Shown: positions 1 to 6,546, numbered from the stretch's first letter. The stretch is 9,302 bases of DNA from Promethearchaeota archaeon (GCA_016839425.1 JAEOUI010000179.1:1-9302), one strand, 5' to 3'. The notes: a model not told the origin generated them from the letters alone. Made by a program: numbers and translations.

Positions 1-1794
1 ACTTTTATAGAAATCCTTGAAGAAAAAAGAAATATATTCGAAAACGGTAATATTCTTCCCGTAATTCCTTTTAATAATCCTAATTTTGCCATTAATAAAA
101 CTTTTGCTTTCAGAGAAGTCGAGAACCATATAAAACAGCTTAAAAAATTCATCAAGGAATATCCTAAAATAAATTTTGGAATAACAATTCGATTATTTGA
201 AATTGAAGAGTTATTAGATGAGTATATTGACCTCATTACTTACAACGAAAATATTGTTTTGTTAAATTTCTCAGATATCTTTGATAATCTCGGGCAATAT
301 CGTTTTGTTTTAAAAGTATTATTTAACACTAAGTTAAGATTAGATCGGAATTTAGCCATTATGGCTTCTGGTAGCGTTCTTCCAAAGCATTATGCCTTTT
401 TAGCTTATATAGGAATTGACATCCTAAATGGGTCTTATTCGATGTTAAAAGGAGCCGAGTTTTTATACGATACAATAGAACACTTGTTACCTTTTAATAA
501 AATTCGATACTTGCCATGTTCGTGTGATGCATGTTTTAAGCTTCAAAACCTGACAGACGAAAAAAACTCTATTGAAAAAGCGTTTCTTATTGTAATACAT
601 AACCTCTATACGGGCTACGAATCAATGAATAAGATCAGACAATATTTATCTACAGAAGATTTTCGCAGTTACGTGGAGAAATGCTGTCAAGACGATATGA
701 ATCTCATTTCCGCTTTAAAGATAATTGATAAGGAGTTTTTTAGCGAATTGCGGAACGAAATACCCATTACACAGGATGTTAAGGTCGTAAAAGTCCTTGG
801 GCCTAGTTCTTACGAACGTCCCGATTTTAATTGCTTTCGAGAGGGAATCATAGAGAGATTTACACCCGAAATTCATACAAAACTCATAATCGTATTGCCC
901 TGTTCTGCAAAAAAACCTTATTCAGAGTCAAAATCACATCGTTTTTTCTTGGGAGTGTTGAGAAAGATTCCTGAATTTAATTTTATTCAAGAGATCATCC
1001 TAACTTCTCCTTTAGGGGCAATTCCAAGACAACTTGAAAGGATCTATCCTGCTAACTGTTACGATATTTCGGTTACAGGATATTGGGACGAGGAAGAATT
1101 GAAAATTGCTTCTCAAATGATTTTAAAACTTATAAAAAAATATAACACAAACATACCTGTCATATGCCACTTAGATGGACAATATTTAGAAATAATATCG
1201 AGAGTAAAAAGGCTCGTGGATAACCCAATAATCTTTACAAATATAACTGGAGGGACGACTTCAAGGGATTCATTACGTTCCTTAGAAACAACAATAACAA
1301 AAGTAATTGAAGAATCAAACTTAAATATAGAGAATGAACTGAAAAATTTTGATTATTGGATAAGGAGTTTACTAAAAATAATCGATTTCCAGTTTGGATT
1401 GGGTGCGGGAGAGAAAATTTGTAAGAACGGAATAAAGACAAGAAATAATCGAGCAAATACTCAAATGGAACTGATTGATGTGTCAACTAAAGAGAAATTG
1501 GGAGTTTTAAAGCATAAGACAGGTCAAATTTTATTAACACTAAAGGGTGCTGAAAAATTGATGCCCGATATTCCAAATAAGATTGTTTTTAACGGTGAAA
1601 GAATCACAGGGACTACATTATTTCGACCTGGAATAATTGAGTTCGCCAATAACATATCACCAGAAACAAATATTATCGTGTTGAATAAATCAAAAGAAAA
1701 CATCATTGGTGTTGGAATATCACTCGTAAGCGTTAATCATTTGATAAATTCAAAAAGTGGGAGGATTGCTAAAATTTATGAAAAAACAAAATGA
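1..1794 (+). CDS. arcS: Archaeosine synthase ArcS, 5'-truncated by the window edge
   Basis: ArcS attaches lysine to the nitrile of preQ0 at position 15 of tRNA, the step before archaeosine. The frame is open from base 1, so the gene begins outside the window. The internal TTG at 259 is not a credible start, because conserved-looking sequence precedes it. In order, the visible 597 residues contain three parts. First is the last part of a TGT-like barrel with the zinc site C-x-C-x2-C...H (codons 173, 175, 178 and 200; bases 517-600). Second is the ArcS-specific core with PCSAKKPYSESKSH at 898-939, matching the family signature PC-x3-KPYS-x-S-x2-H. Third is a C-terminal PUA RNA-binding domain (about 1606-1775). 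At 421-429 the TGT motif D-x-F-D reads D-I-L-N, so the position I align with the TGT nucleophile is Asn. That suits a protein that is not a transglycosylase. The stop overlaps the next gene. Confidence 0.93.
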   Translation, partial: TFIEILEEKRNIFENGNILPVIPFNNPNFAINKTFAFREVENHIKQLKKFIKEYPKINFGITIRLFEIEELLDEYIDLITYNENIVLLNFSDIFDNLGQYRFVLKVLFNTKLRLDRNLAIMASGSVLPKHYAFLAYIGIDILNGSYSMLKGAEFLYDTIEHLLPFNKIRYLPCSCDACFKLQNLTDEKNSIEKAFLIVIHNLYTGYESMNKIRQYLSTEDFRSYVEKCCQDDMNLISALKIIDKEFFSELRNEIPITQDVKVVKVLGPSSYERPDFNCFREGIIERFTPEIHTKLIIVLPCSAKKPYSESKSHRFFLGVLRKIPEFNFIQEIILTSPLGAIPRQLERIYPANCYDISVTGYWDEEELKIASQMILKLIKKYNTNIPVICHLDGQYLEIISRVKRLVDNPIIFTNITGGTTSRDSLRSLETTITKVIEESNLNIENELKNFDYWIRSLLKIIDFQFGLGAGEKICKNGIKTRNNRANTQMELIDVSTKEKLGVLKHKTGQILLTLKGAEKLMPDIPNKIVFNGERITGTTLFRPGIIEFANNISPETNIIVLNKSKENIIGVGISLVSVNHLINSKSGRIAKIYEKTK

Positions 1795-2869
1795 ATTTGA
1801 TTCGCCAATAACAGAAAAAATATTTATCCTTCGACATAAGGCATTACGAAAAAGAAAGGATTTCACAATTGAACAACTGAAAAGACCAGTTGCTTTTTGG
1901 ATAAAAGAAGATCGCCTCCACGATGGTCCAGGAAAGGAGTTTACGATTATACTACGCACAAGAGGGTGTAAATGGGCTCTAAGTGAAAATGGCGGGTGTT
2001 CGATGTGTGGATATATCCAAGACACTAGTACCGTTGAGCTCTCAGAAGGAGACTTAATAGAACAATTTGAGTACGCCTTGAATAGTAAGCAAGAAGAAAT
2101 TGAAAGGGACTCCTCTGATTATGTGATTAAAATATTTAATTCAGGTAGCTTTTTCGACGAATCAGAGATAAATACTCAAGTAAGAAAACACATCTATAAA
2201 CGTATTGCAAAAAACGATAAGTTTAAAGAAGTTGTTTTAGAATCAAGGGTGGAATTCATAAATTCTGAAATCCTCCAGGAACTTTCTAATAGTTTGAAAT
2301 ACAAGCAAGTAGAAATTGCGTTTGGATTGGAAACGACCAATGATCAAGTGAGAAACAAATATGTTAATAAAGGATTATTGTTAAAAGACTTCAAACAAGT
2401 AATTTCAAAATGTAAACAATTCGAAATAGGAATAAAAGTTTATTTGTTATTTAAGCCCCCATTTTTAACCGAACAAAGTGCAATTGATGATTGTGTTGAT
2501 TCAATTAAAACTTGTATTGACTTGGGTGTCAATACTATTTCCATAAATCCAGTTAATATTCAAAGAGGATCACTTGTGGAATACATGTGGAAACAAAACA
2601 AATATCGTTCTCCTTGGTATTACTCTCTTTTTTCTTGCCTTAAAAAAGCCCTTAAAGCGGAGGATTTAAAAAAAATAAAGGTAGTGTCGGATCCTTCGGG
2701 TGCTGGGACTCAAAGAGGCATTCACAATTGTGCAAATAAAAAATGTAATGAATATATGTTAGAATTGCTAAAAAGATTCGTTGCAACACAAGATATTCGA
2801 GTTCTTAACAATATTACAAGTAATTGTGACTGTTATTTTTTGTATGAAACTCAAAAAGATTGTATTTGA
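1778..2869 (+). CDS. raSEA: Archaeosine biosynthesis radical SAM protein, RaSEA family
   Basis: Partner of ArcS: family knowledge says it cleaves the lysine adduct on preQ0-tRNA by radical SAM chemistry, giving the formamidine of archaeosine. The cluster motif is C64-x9-C74-x2-C77, in RGCKW...GGCSMCGY, numbered from the ATG. This spacing is unlike the usual CX3CX2C but typical of this family. A second cysteine group lies near the C-terminus (C318-x4-C323, C350-x-C352) and may bind another metal. Length is 363 residues. I chose the ATG at 1778 because GGGAGG at 1759-1764 precedes it; GTG at 1757 would add seven residues and has no clear ribosome site. The first 17 bases overlap arcS, so the two genes are surely co-transcribed and possibly translationally coupled. 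The adjacent ArcS gene makes the assignment firm. Confidence 0.92.
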   Translation: MKKQNEFDSPITEKIFILRHKALRKRKDFTIEQLKRPVAFWIKEDRLHDGPGKEFTIILRTRGCKWALSENGGCSMCGYIQDTSTVELSEGDLIEQFEYALNSKQEEIERDSSDYVIKIFNSGSFFDESEINTQVRKHIYKRIAKNDKFKEVVLESRVEFINSEILQELSNSLKYKQVEIAFGLETTNDQVRNKYVNKGLLLKDFKQVISKCKQFEIGIKVYLLFKPPFLTEQSAIDDCVDSIKTCIDLGVNTISINPVNIQRGSLVEYMWKQNKYRSPWYYSLFSCLKKALKAEDLKKIKVVSDPSGAGTQRGIHNCANKKCNEYMLELLKRFVATQDIRVLNNITSNCDCYFLYETQKDCI

Positions 2870-2903
2870 TATTTATCCAACAAAAAGTCCACGAGAATTT
2901 CAG

Positions 2904-2911
2904 TTTAAATA
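2904..2911 (+). promoter_or_regulatory. TATA-like box, TTTAAATA
   Basis: TTTAAATA is centred about 25 bases before the ATG at 2932, the spacing expected for a leaderless archaeal transcript beginning at that ATG. It could instead drive gar1 with a leader of more than 100 bases. AT-rich DNA yields such boxes by chance. Confidence 0.3.
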
Positions 2912-2931
2912 GCTTTAGGACATTCTAAAGA

Positions 2932-3009
2932 ATGATTAAAGATTTCATGCGCGTTAATACTCAAGTAGAGGTTTTACTGGGTTTAGATGTGAAAAATAAT
3001 TACCTTTAA
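2932..3009 (+). CDS. Possible leaderless microprotein, 25 residues
   Basis: A short ORF in the 177-base spacer between raSEA and gar1. It starts with ATG, ends with TAA and encodes 25 residues beginning MIKDFMRVNTQ and ending GLDVKNNYL. No homologue is recognised and it has no hydrophobic segment or signal peptide. The only positive evidence is a TATA-like box at the leaderless distance and ordinary codon choice. Its stop codon lies inside the TATA-like box proposed for gar1. It may be a chance ORF or a decayed gene end. Confidence 0.22.
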   Translation: MIKDFMRVNTQVEVLLGLDVKNNYL

Positions 3010-3012
3010 ATT
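3005..3012 (+). promoter_or_regulatory. TATA-like box for gar1 (TTTAAATT)
   Basis: TTTAAATT is centred 39 bases before the gar1 ATG. That predicts a transcript start near 3034 and a leader of about a dozen bases. The same octamer at the same distance precedes the longin-like gene on the other strand, which supports both calls. Confidence 0.45.
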
Positions 3013-3046
3013 GAATATAGGTTTACAAAGAAATAACATATAACAA

Positions 3047-3319
3047 ATGATTGTGGGATATCTTCGAGCCTTGAAAAACTGGATTAAATTAGATGTGTTT
3101 TATCTCGGAAAGTCAAGAAAACATCTTATTTTTCGAATGAAAAAATGGAATCGCGACTTAGAAAAAATCTTTAAAAAACCAATTTACGACGAAAATTACG
3201 ACGAAATTGGACGCATTAAAGACATTTTTGGTCCAGTTGATCTCCCGTTTATATCGGTAAGTTCGAATAAAGCCCTTGAATTTAATCCCAATTTAAGCTT
3301 ATATGCCAAAATAACTTAA
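3047..3319 (+). CDS. gar1: H/ACA ribonucleoprotein subunit Gar1
   Basis: Gar1 binds Cbf5 in the H/ACA RNP, which makes pseudouridine in rRNA at sites chosen by guide RNAs. It helps substrate loading and release. The 90-residue protein has the family core IGRIKDIFGPVDLPFISV at residues 54-71, followed by a short strand ending LYAK, as in archaeal Gar1 (a single beta-barrel). The segment VFYLGKSRKHLIFR (residues 17-30) matches the first barrel strand, so the N-terminal Met is needed. An in-frame TAA at 3041 rules out an earlier start. The basic tail found in some archaeal Gar1 proteins is absent. The gene lies 54 bases before tfb on the same strand, a pairing seen in many archaea, so an operon is likely. 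No Shine-Dalgarno sequence is visible, in keeping with a short leader. Confidence 0.9.
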   Translation: MIVGYLRALKNWIKLDVFYLGKSRKHLIFRMKKWNRDLEKIFKKPIYDENYDEIGRIKDIFGPVDLPFISVSSNKALEFNPNLSLYAKIT

Positions 3320-3373
3320 CGATTACAACAACCTGAAGGTGTGTAATTTATTTCAAGCTGGAAAGAATTAAAA

Positions 3374-4315
3374 ATGTTCACGAAAGAACAGCCTCTTGAT
3401 GGAAAAACTTGTTCTGAATGCGGCATGCATATATTTTTTGATGAAAATAGGGGCCACACGGTTTGCGAAGAATGTGGTCTCGTTCATTCCGAAAAGCACA
3501 TCGATCGAGGTCCAGAATGGCGTGCCTTCGATTCTGACCAAAAAAAAAAGAGAACTCGTACGGGAGCACCCATGACTTACATGATCCACGACAAGGGTTT
3601 AAGCACCATGATCGATTGGAAAAACAAGGATATTTTTGGCCGAGAAATTCCAGCAAAATTGAGGGGTCAAATTTACCGACTCCGTAAATGGCAGAGCAGG
3701 ATAAGAGTTTCAGACGCCACGGAAAGAAATTTGACCTTTGCCCTCAGCGAACTCGATAGGATGGCATCCAATCTTGACTTGCAGAAAAATCTTCGGGAAA
3801 GTGCAGCAAAGATCTATAGAGATGCCGTGGAAAAACACCTTATTAGAGGAAGAAGCATTGAAGGAGTTGCCGCAGCAAGCTTGTACGCAGCCTGCAGGAG
3901 ATTTCAAGTTCCGCGAACATTAAACGAGATTGCAGAAGTTGCTCGAGTTGATAAGAAAGAAATTAGCAGGTCTTTTAGATTCATTTCGATGGAACTCTTC
4001 TTGAACTTGAACCCTACTAAGGCTTCAGATTTTTTACCTCGATTCATATCTGAGCTCCGCTTAAGTTCCGAATGCCAAAAAGTAGCAAAAAAAATCATAA
4101 ACGAATCTGAAAGAAGGGGCCTTACATCTGGAAGAGCTCCGGTAGGATTATGTGCAGCCGCAATTTATGCCGCGTCCATGCTCATAAGAGAGCGTAGGAC
4201 CCAGAAGGAAATTGCTCAAGCTGCGGGAGTCACGGAAGTAACCGTACGCAATCGTCTTTCTGAACTTGTTGAAAGCCTAAATTTATCGATTTCCCTTAAG
4301 AAAAAGAGAGATTAA
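3374..4315 (+). CDS. tfb: Transcription initiation factor B (archaeal TFIIB)
   Basis: TFB bridges TBP on the TATA box and RNA polymerase, and its B-reader helps open the promoter. The 313-residue protein has normal family length and complete architecture. It has an N-terminal zinc ribbon (C13-x2-C16, C31-x2-C34), a B-reader/linker around residues 46-90 with [11 protein letters not shown] and [17 protein letters not shown], and two cyclin-like repeats at roughly 118-204 and 215-302. Each repeat carries the A-A-x-x-Y-A-A core ([21 protein letters not shown]). The second repeat ends in a helix-turn-helix ([17 protein letters not shown]) that contacts the BRE. The gene is somewhat richer in GC than its neighbours, as often seen for highly conserved genes. 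It probably shares a transcript with gar1. A T-run at 4336-4341 follows the stop. Confidence 0.97.
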   Translation: MFTKEQPLDGKTCSECGMHIFFDENRGHTVCEECGLVHSEKHIDRGPEWRAFDSDQKKKRTRTGAPMTYMIHDKGLSTMIDWKNKDIFGREIPAKLRGQIYRLRKWQSRIRVSDATERNLTFALSELDRMASNLDLQKNLRESAAKIYRDAVEKHLIRGRSIEGVAAASLYAACRRFQVPRTLNEIAEVARVDKKEISRSFRFISMELFLNLNPTKASDFLPRFISELRLSSECQKVAKKIINESERRGLTSGRAPVGLCAAAIYAASMLIRERRTQKEIAQAAGVTEVTVRNRLSELVESLNLSISLKKKRD

Positions 4316-4335
4316 ACAACTTTATCTGTTTCTTA

Positions 4336-4341
4336 TTTTTT
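4336..4341 (+). terminator. T-rich terminator after tfb
   Basis: A run of six T within a T-rich stretch begins about 20 bases after the tfb stop. Archaeal polymerase often terminates at such runs without a hairpin. The next gene starts 100 bases further on, so it probably has its own promoter. Confidence 0.4.
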
Positions 4342-4443
4342 CCTTGATAATCACATGGATATTACTTAAATGACATTTAGGTTTATCAATACATACAAAT
4401 TTGATATTCAAAAAGAACTATCAAATAAAATTCGTGTTAATTT

Positions 4444-4794
4444 ATGGTCAAATTACTTAGCGAAAACGAAGTAGATTATTTTTTATACAATATATCAAAA
4501 AAATTTTCCGATCAATTTTACGCAGGTGTCATTTGCGATAAGGATGGTTTCATATTATCTTCAAAAATTCCAAAAAACGAACCTAAAAATTTAATAGAAA
4601 ATAAATTAGCCTTGATGGCAATTTCCGACAGAAAAAGCAAATCTTTCGATCAAAACCATATAAAACTTATTAAAGACCTTAACAAGGAAAAAACCATTAA
4701 ATTGCTTCTGTTGTTAAAAAAAAAAAAAAATTCCAAGTTATCCATTCAAAACAAAATAATTGACAAGATTTTATCCCTCCAAACACTTTTTTAA
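4444..4794 (+). CDS. Small roadblock-like protein (weak match)
   Basis: A 116-residue protein with no family I can name firmly. Its order of predicted elements resembles a roadblock/LC7 domain: helix (6-24), two strands around a turn (FYAGVICDKDGFILSSKI, 25-42), helix (48-66), a strand region (83-92) and a C-terminal amphipathic helix (100-114). The segment GVICDKDGFILSS is the most roadblock-like part. It lies upstream of a clear roadblock gene on the same strand, which favours a distant paralogue. The central strands are shorter than usual, so it may be a degenerate or specialised version. Codons 91-96 contain a run of 15 A (4716-4730) encoding four Lys, an obvious place for polymerase slippage or a sequencing error. 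The frame continues sensibly after it. Confidence 0.6.
   Translation: MVKLLSENEVDYFLYNISKKFSDQFYAGVICDKDGFILSSKIPKNEPKNLIENKLALMAISDRKSKSFDQNHIKLIKDLNKEKTIKLLLLLKKKKNSKLSIQNKIIDKILSLQTLF
4716..4730 (+). repeat. Homopolymer of 15 A inside a gene
   Basis: Fifteen consecutive A in the 116-residue roadblock-like gene. By direct reading, one extra A gives ten new residues and a TGA. One A fewer gives nine new residues and a TAA. Either change removes the last helix. Confidence 0.95.
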
Positions 4795-4928
4795 TCGAAA
4801 AAAAATTGCGCATTCTATTGAGGATAACATATTCCAAATATAGCTAAATTTATTTGAACGAATTTTTTTAAAATTAAATGTATAAGAATTAAAGTTTCAC
4901 AATTCAAGCTTCTATAAAAGATCAACTA

Positions 4929-5429
4929 ATGCAATCTTCAAAAAGTAGAAACAAGCGAGAGATGAATGTGAGATACACTCAAGACGAACAAATATTAAAA
5001 AAAATACTTAACACTATCATTAATAGCACGGCCGGGTTAAAACACGCGCTCATTATTGACGAGACAGGTATAACCATCTTAAGCGAGTCCAAGTTTCATT
5101 TTCTCGATAATGATACTTCGGTTGAAAAGATTGGGGCTATTGGAGGAGCGGTATTTGTTGCAGGAGAAGAACAGGGCCAAATACTTGGATACGGAGGGAT
5201 ATGCGTTCAGATCACGGAATATAAAGATGGTATGATATTTTCGGCGAAGGTAGGTAGTGGAGTTTTGTGTGTAGCAACCGATCCAATGGTTCAAATAGGA
5301 TTCATTCGCGCTCTTCTAAAAAGATGGGCGCCCCAAATTGCTAAAATTTTATCATCTTATTTAAACGACGAACAAGCGAGTTCAAGCGAAAAATTAAAAG
5401 AATTGCTCTCTTCAGACCTTACATTCTAA
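4929..5429 (+). CDS. Roadblock/LC7 domain protein
   Basis: Roadblock/LC7 proteins form dimers that act as scaffolds or regulators of small Ras-like GTPases (MglB, Ragulator, dynein light chains). The 166-residue protein shows the full fold: first helix (19-34), paired strands ALIIDETGITILSES (40-54), second helix with the small-residue face VEKIGAIGGAVFVAG (65-79), strands through GGICVQITEYKDGMIFSAKV (89-108) and SGVLCVATDP (110-119), then a long last helix (120-145). A Ser/Glu-rich tail follows. Residues 1-18 are polar and basic and may not belong to the fold. An alternative ATG at 4962 (residue 12) would still give the whole domain. A TATAAAAG sequence at 4912-4919 is too near the first ATG but fits the second. 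No GTPase gene is adjacent. Confidence 0.88.
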   Translation: MQSSKSRNKREMNVRYTQDEQILKKILNTIINSTAGLKHALIIDETGITILSESKFHFLDNDTSVEKIGAIGGAVFVAGEEQGQILGYGGICVQITEYKDGMIFSAKVGSGVLCVATDPMVQIGFIRALLKRWAPQIAKILSSYLNDEQASSSEKLKELLSSDLTF

Positions 5430-5449
5430 TAGTTTTTAATTTTTGATGA

Positions 5450-5790
5450 AATCAGCGCACGCTGTTGCCTGAGACACTAACACGCTTTTTTCATACGAAG
5501 GAGATACCTTGCCGTCAAAAACGTTCTCTCGTGTCAGGAGCTAACTCGCACGCCTTTTGGGAAATAATCATATCTGCAATTGGGAAATCTGACTCAAACC
5601 TCATCGCGTAGGTTTTCACCGTTGCTTGGTAAAGAGCCCATATGTATTGCAGGACGAGTATTGACTATTGAAACTCTGAATGTTTGCATTTGTTTGCACT
5701 TTTAATCATCCAAGCGTCCTAAAAGTCCTCGATAATGCAATTATTTCGTCATCGCTTTCCCAATAGATAGGTATTGCGCCAAGCAATTAA
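5450..5790. ncRNA. Candidate structured RNA in a 364-base gene-free region
   Basis: No credible ORF lies between 5430 and 5793. Bases 5461-5760 are about 42 % G+C by my count, clearly above the other spacers here. Several segments are complementary. A nested hairpin spans 5468-5538. AAACCT/AGGTTT closes an 8-base loop (5596-5615). TATCT plus ATTGGGAAA (5571-5587, with a 3-base bulge) pairs with TTTCCCAAT plus AGATA (5756-5769). Inside that closing stem, GCTTGG (5624-5629) can pair with CCAAGC (5710-5715), and AGGACG (5651-5656) with CGTCCT (5715-5720); these two share base 5715. It does not show the conserved boxes of RNase P RNA, SRP RNA, 5S rRNA or tRNA on either strand. A TATA-like TTTTTAAT at 5433-5440 could start a plus-strand RNA near 5462. 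Strand and function are unknown; it may be a long 3' UTR or a decayed gene. Confidence 0.42.
5468..5538 (+). repeat. Nested imperfect inverted repeat / stem-loop
   Basis: Outer stem CCT-(GA)-GACAC (5468-5477) pairs with GTGTC-AGG (5531-5538). Middle stem ACG-(C)-TTTTT (5482-5490) pairs with AAAAACGT less its last base (5517-5524). The apical hairpin AAGG-AGATA-CCTT lies at 5498-5510. The three stems nest in the right order, which is more than chance usually gives in 71 bases. Confidence 0.55.
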
Positions 5791-5793
5791 AGA

Positions 5794-6249
5794 TTAACTT
5801 TTTCGTTCCATGCGCTCAATGAGCCCATCTAGACAATCGAATAAAATATTTCTTACAGTTTCATAATACACATCTATTTCGATATCTTCCTCCCTGAAAT
5901 CATCGTGCTTATAAAATGCCTTGTATATATTTGGTGTTGAAATGATTTTATGGGACGCATCTACTAAGAAGGACCATGTCAAGCGAGAATCATACTCGAT
6001 TTTCATTATTAGAGAAAGCATGACCATTTCGACCTTTCCACGAGCCCACTCAGAGGGTATTTCAAAATAAAGGTTTAATATCCTACGCTTTCTGTTGATC
6101 AAGACGATTTCAAAAAATGTTTCGTTAATGTCAAGATCGAAAAATTTCATTAGCTTATTGATGATGTCCTGTTCTAATTGTACCTCTGGAAAAGAAAGAT
6201 ATATATTTGGACCTTTAATCCTATGAAAATAAGAGAGAACCAAGTGCAT
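5794..6249 (-). CDS. Longin-like domain protein
   Basis: A 151-residue protein without a firmly named family. The opening LVLSYFHRIKGPNIYLSFPE resembles the first strands of longin domains, such as those at the N-terminus of DENN and AVL9 proteins, where a G-P or K-G-P turn precedes an aromatic-Pro. The middle NLYFEIPSEWARGKVEMVMLS gives a strand then a helix, and a long C-terminal helix (124-148) completes a longin-type alpha/beta pattern. The match is to fold pattern, not to a known function. Longin and roadblock domains share a superfamily and both are abundant in Asgard archaea, where they are thought to serve GTPase and membrane systems. The gene is convergent with the roadblock gene across the candidate RNA. 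ATG at 6249 is chosen because the conserved-looking start follows at once and a TATA-like box lies 39 bases upstream. Confidence 0.7.
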   Translation of the reverse strand: MHLVLSYFHRIKGPNIYLSFPEVQLEQDIINKLMKFFDLDINETFFEIVLINRKRRILNLYFEIPSEWARGKVEMVMLSLIMKIEYDSRLTWSFLVDASHKIISTPNIYKAFYKHDDFREEDIEIDVYYETVRNILFDCLDGLIERMERKS

Positions 6250-6264
6250 TTTACACGATTTTTT

Positions 6265-6279
6265 TCGATTATTTATCGA
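6265..6279 (-). promoter_or_regulatory. Palindrome between TATA box and start of the longin-like gene
   Basis: TCGAT-TATTT-ATCGA, perfect five-base arms with a five-base centre. It occupies the interval between the proposed TATA box (6285-6292) and the predicted transcript start near 6262. A further CGAT follows at 6256-6259. A bound repressor there would block polymerase. It could be a chance palindrome. Confidence 0.35.
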
Positions 6280-6284
6280 CTTGA

Positions 6285-6292
6285 AATTTAAA
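6285..6292 (-). promoter_or_regulatory. TATA-like box for the longin-like gene
   Basis: On the minus strand this reads TTTAAATT, centred 39 bases before the ATG at 6249. The predicted transcript start is near 6262, with a leader of about 13 bases. The box and spacing match those of gar1. Confidence 0.45.
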
Positions 6293-6376
6293 AAAATAGA
6301 AAAAGCAGTCCTATAAATGTTTTTGTAAAATGGATTGCTTCAGTTTTTATCGTATTTCTCTAACATTTGAATACTA

Positions 6377-6466
6377 ATGAAAAAGATCGCAACACCTATT
6401 AATACAGCTGAAGCAAAATCTACCAAATTCGAAATTCAAGGAGAAAGTCTACATCCATATCGTTAA
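6377..6466 (+). CDS. Possible microprotein, 29 residues
   Basis: A short ORF in the 297-base divergent spacer before trmY. It runs ATG to TAA and encodes 29 polar residues beginning MKKIATPINTAEA and ending QGESLHPYR. The codons are varied and protein-like, and the local base composition is less AT-biased than the DNA on both sides. There is no signal peptide, membrane segment or cysteine motif. A TATA-like CTATAAAT at 6310-6317 could serve it with a leader of about 35-40 bases. No homologue is recognised, so it is a candidate only. Confidence 0.3.
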   Translation: MKKIATPINTAEAKSTKFEIQGESLHPYR

Positions 6467-6546
6467 AGTTTTTTTAGCGAAAATTTTTTTTAGGTTTTTA
6501 ACTTCAATAATGTACAAATCGCTAATAGTTTAATAGTTGATCCTCC

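Noticed and set aside
259..261. TTG at 259 as the start of arcS
   Set aside because: The frame is open from base 1 with sequence fitting the TGT-like barrel, so this is an internal Leu codon of a gene cut by the window edge.
1642..1813. Repeat of TTCGCCAATAACA in arcS and raSEA
   Set aside because: It lies in different reading frames of two unrelated proteins with no flanking similarity, so it is probably a chance match.
3738..3923. Plus-strand ORF of 61 codons inside tfb, and several minus-strand ORFs opposite arcS, tfb and the roadblock gene
   Set aside because: All are shadows of strongly conserved genes in another frame and show no domain signal.
5443..5472. C/D box sRNA candidate (TTGATGA ... 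CTGA)
   Set aside because: The C box has T where a purine is expected, and no C' or D box follows at the right distances. Only half the architecture is present.
5681..5698. Direct repeat TGTTTGCA twice, ten bases apart
   Set aside because: Only two short copies, with no further units or promoter context. It could be chance.
5430..5793. RNase P RNA, SRP RNA, 5S rRNA or tRNA gene
   Set aside because: I looked on both strands for the GAGGAAAGTCC and ACAGAAA boxes, the SRP helix 8 GNRA-type motif, 5S signature and a T-loop GGTTCRA. None is present.
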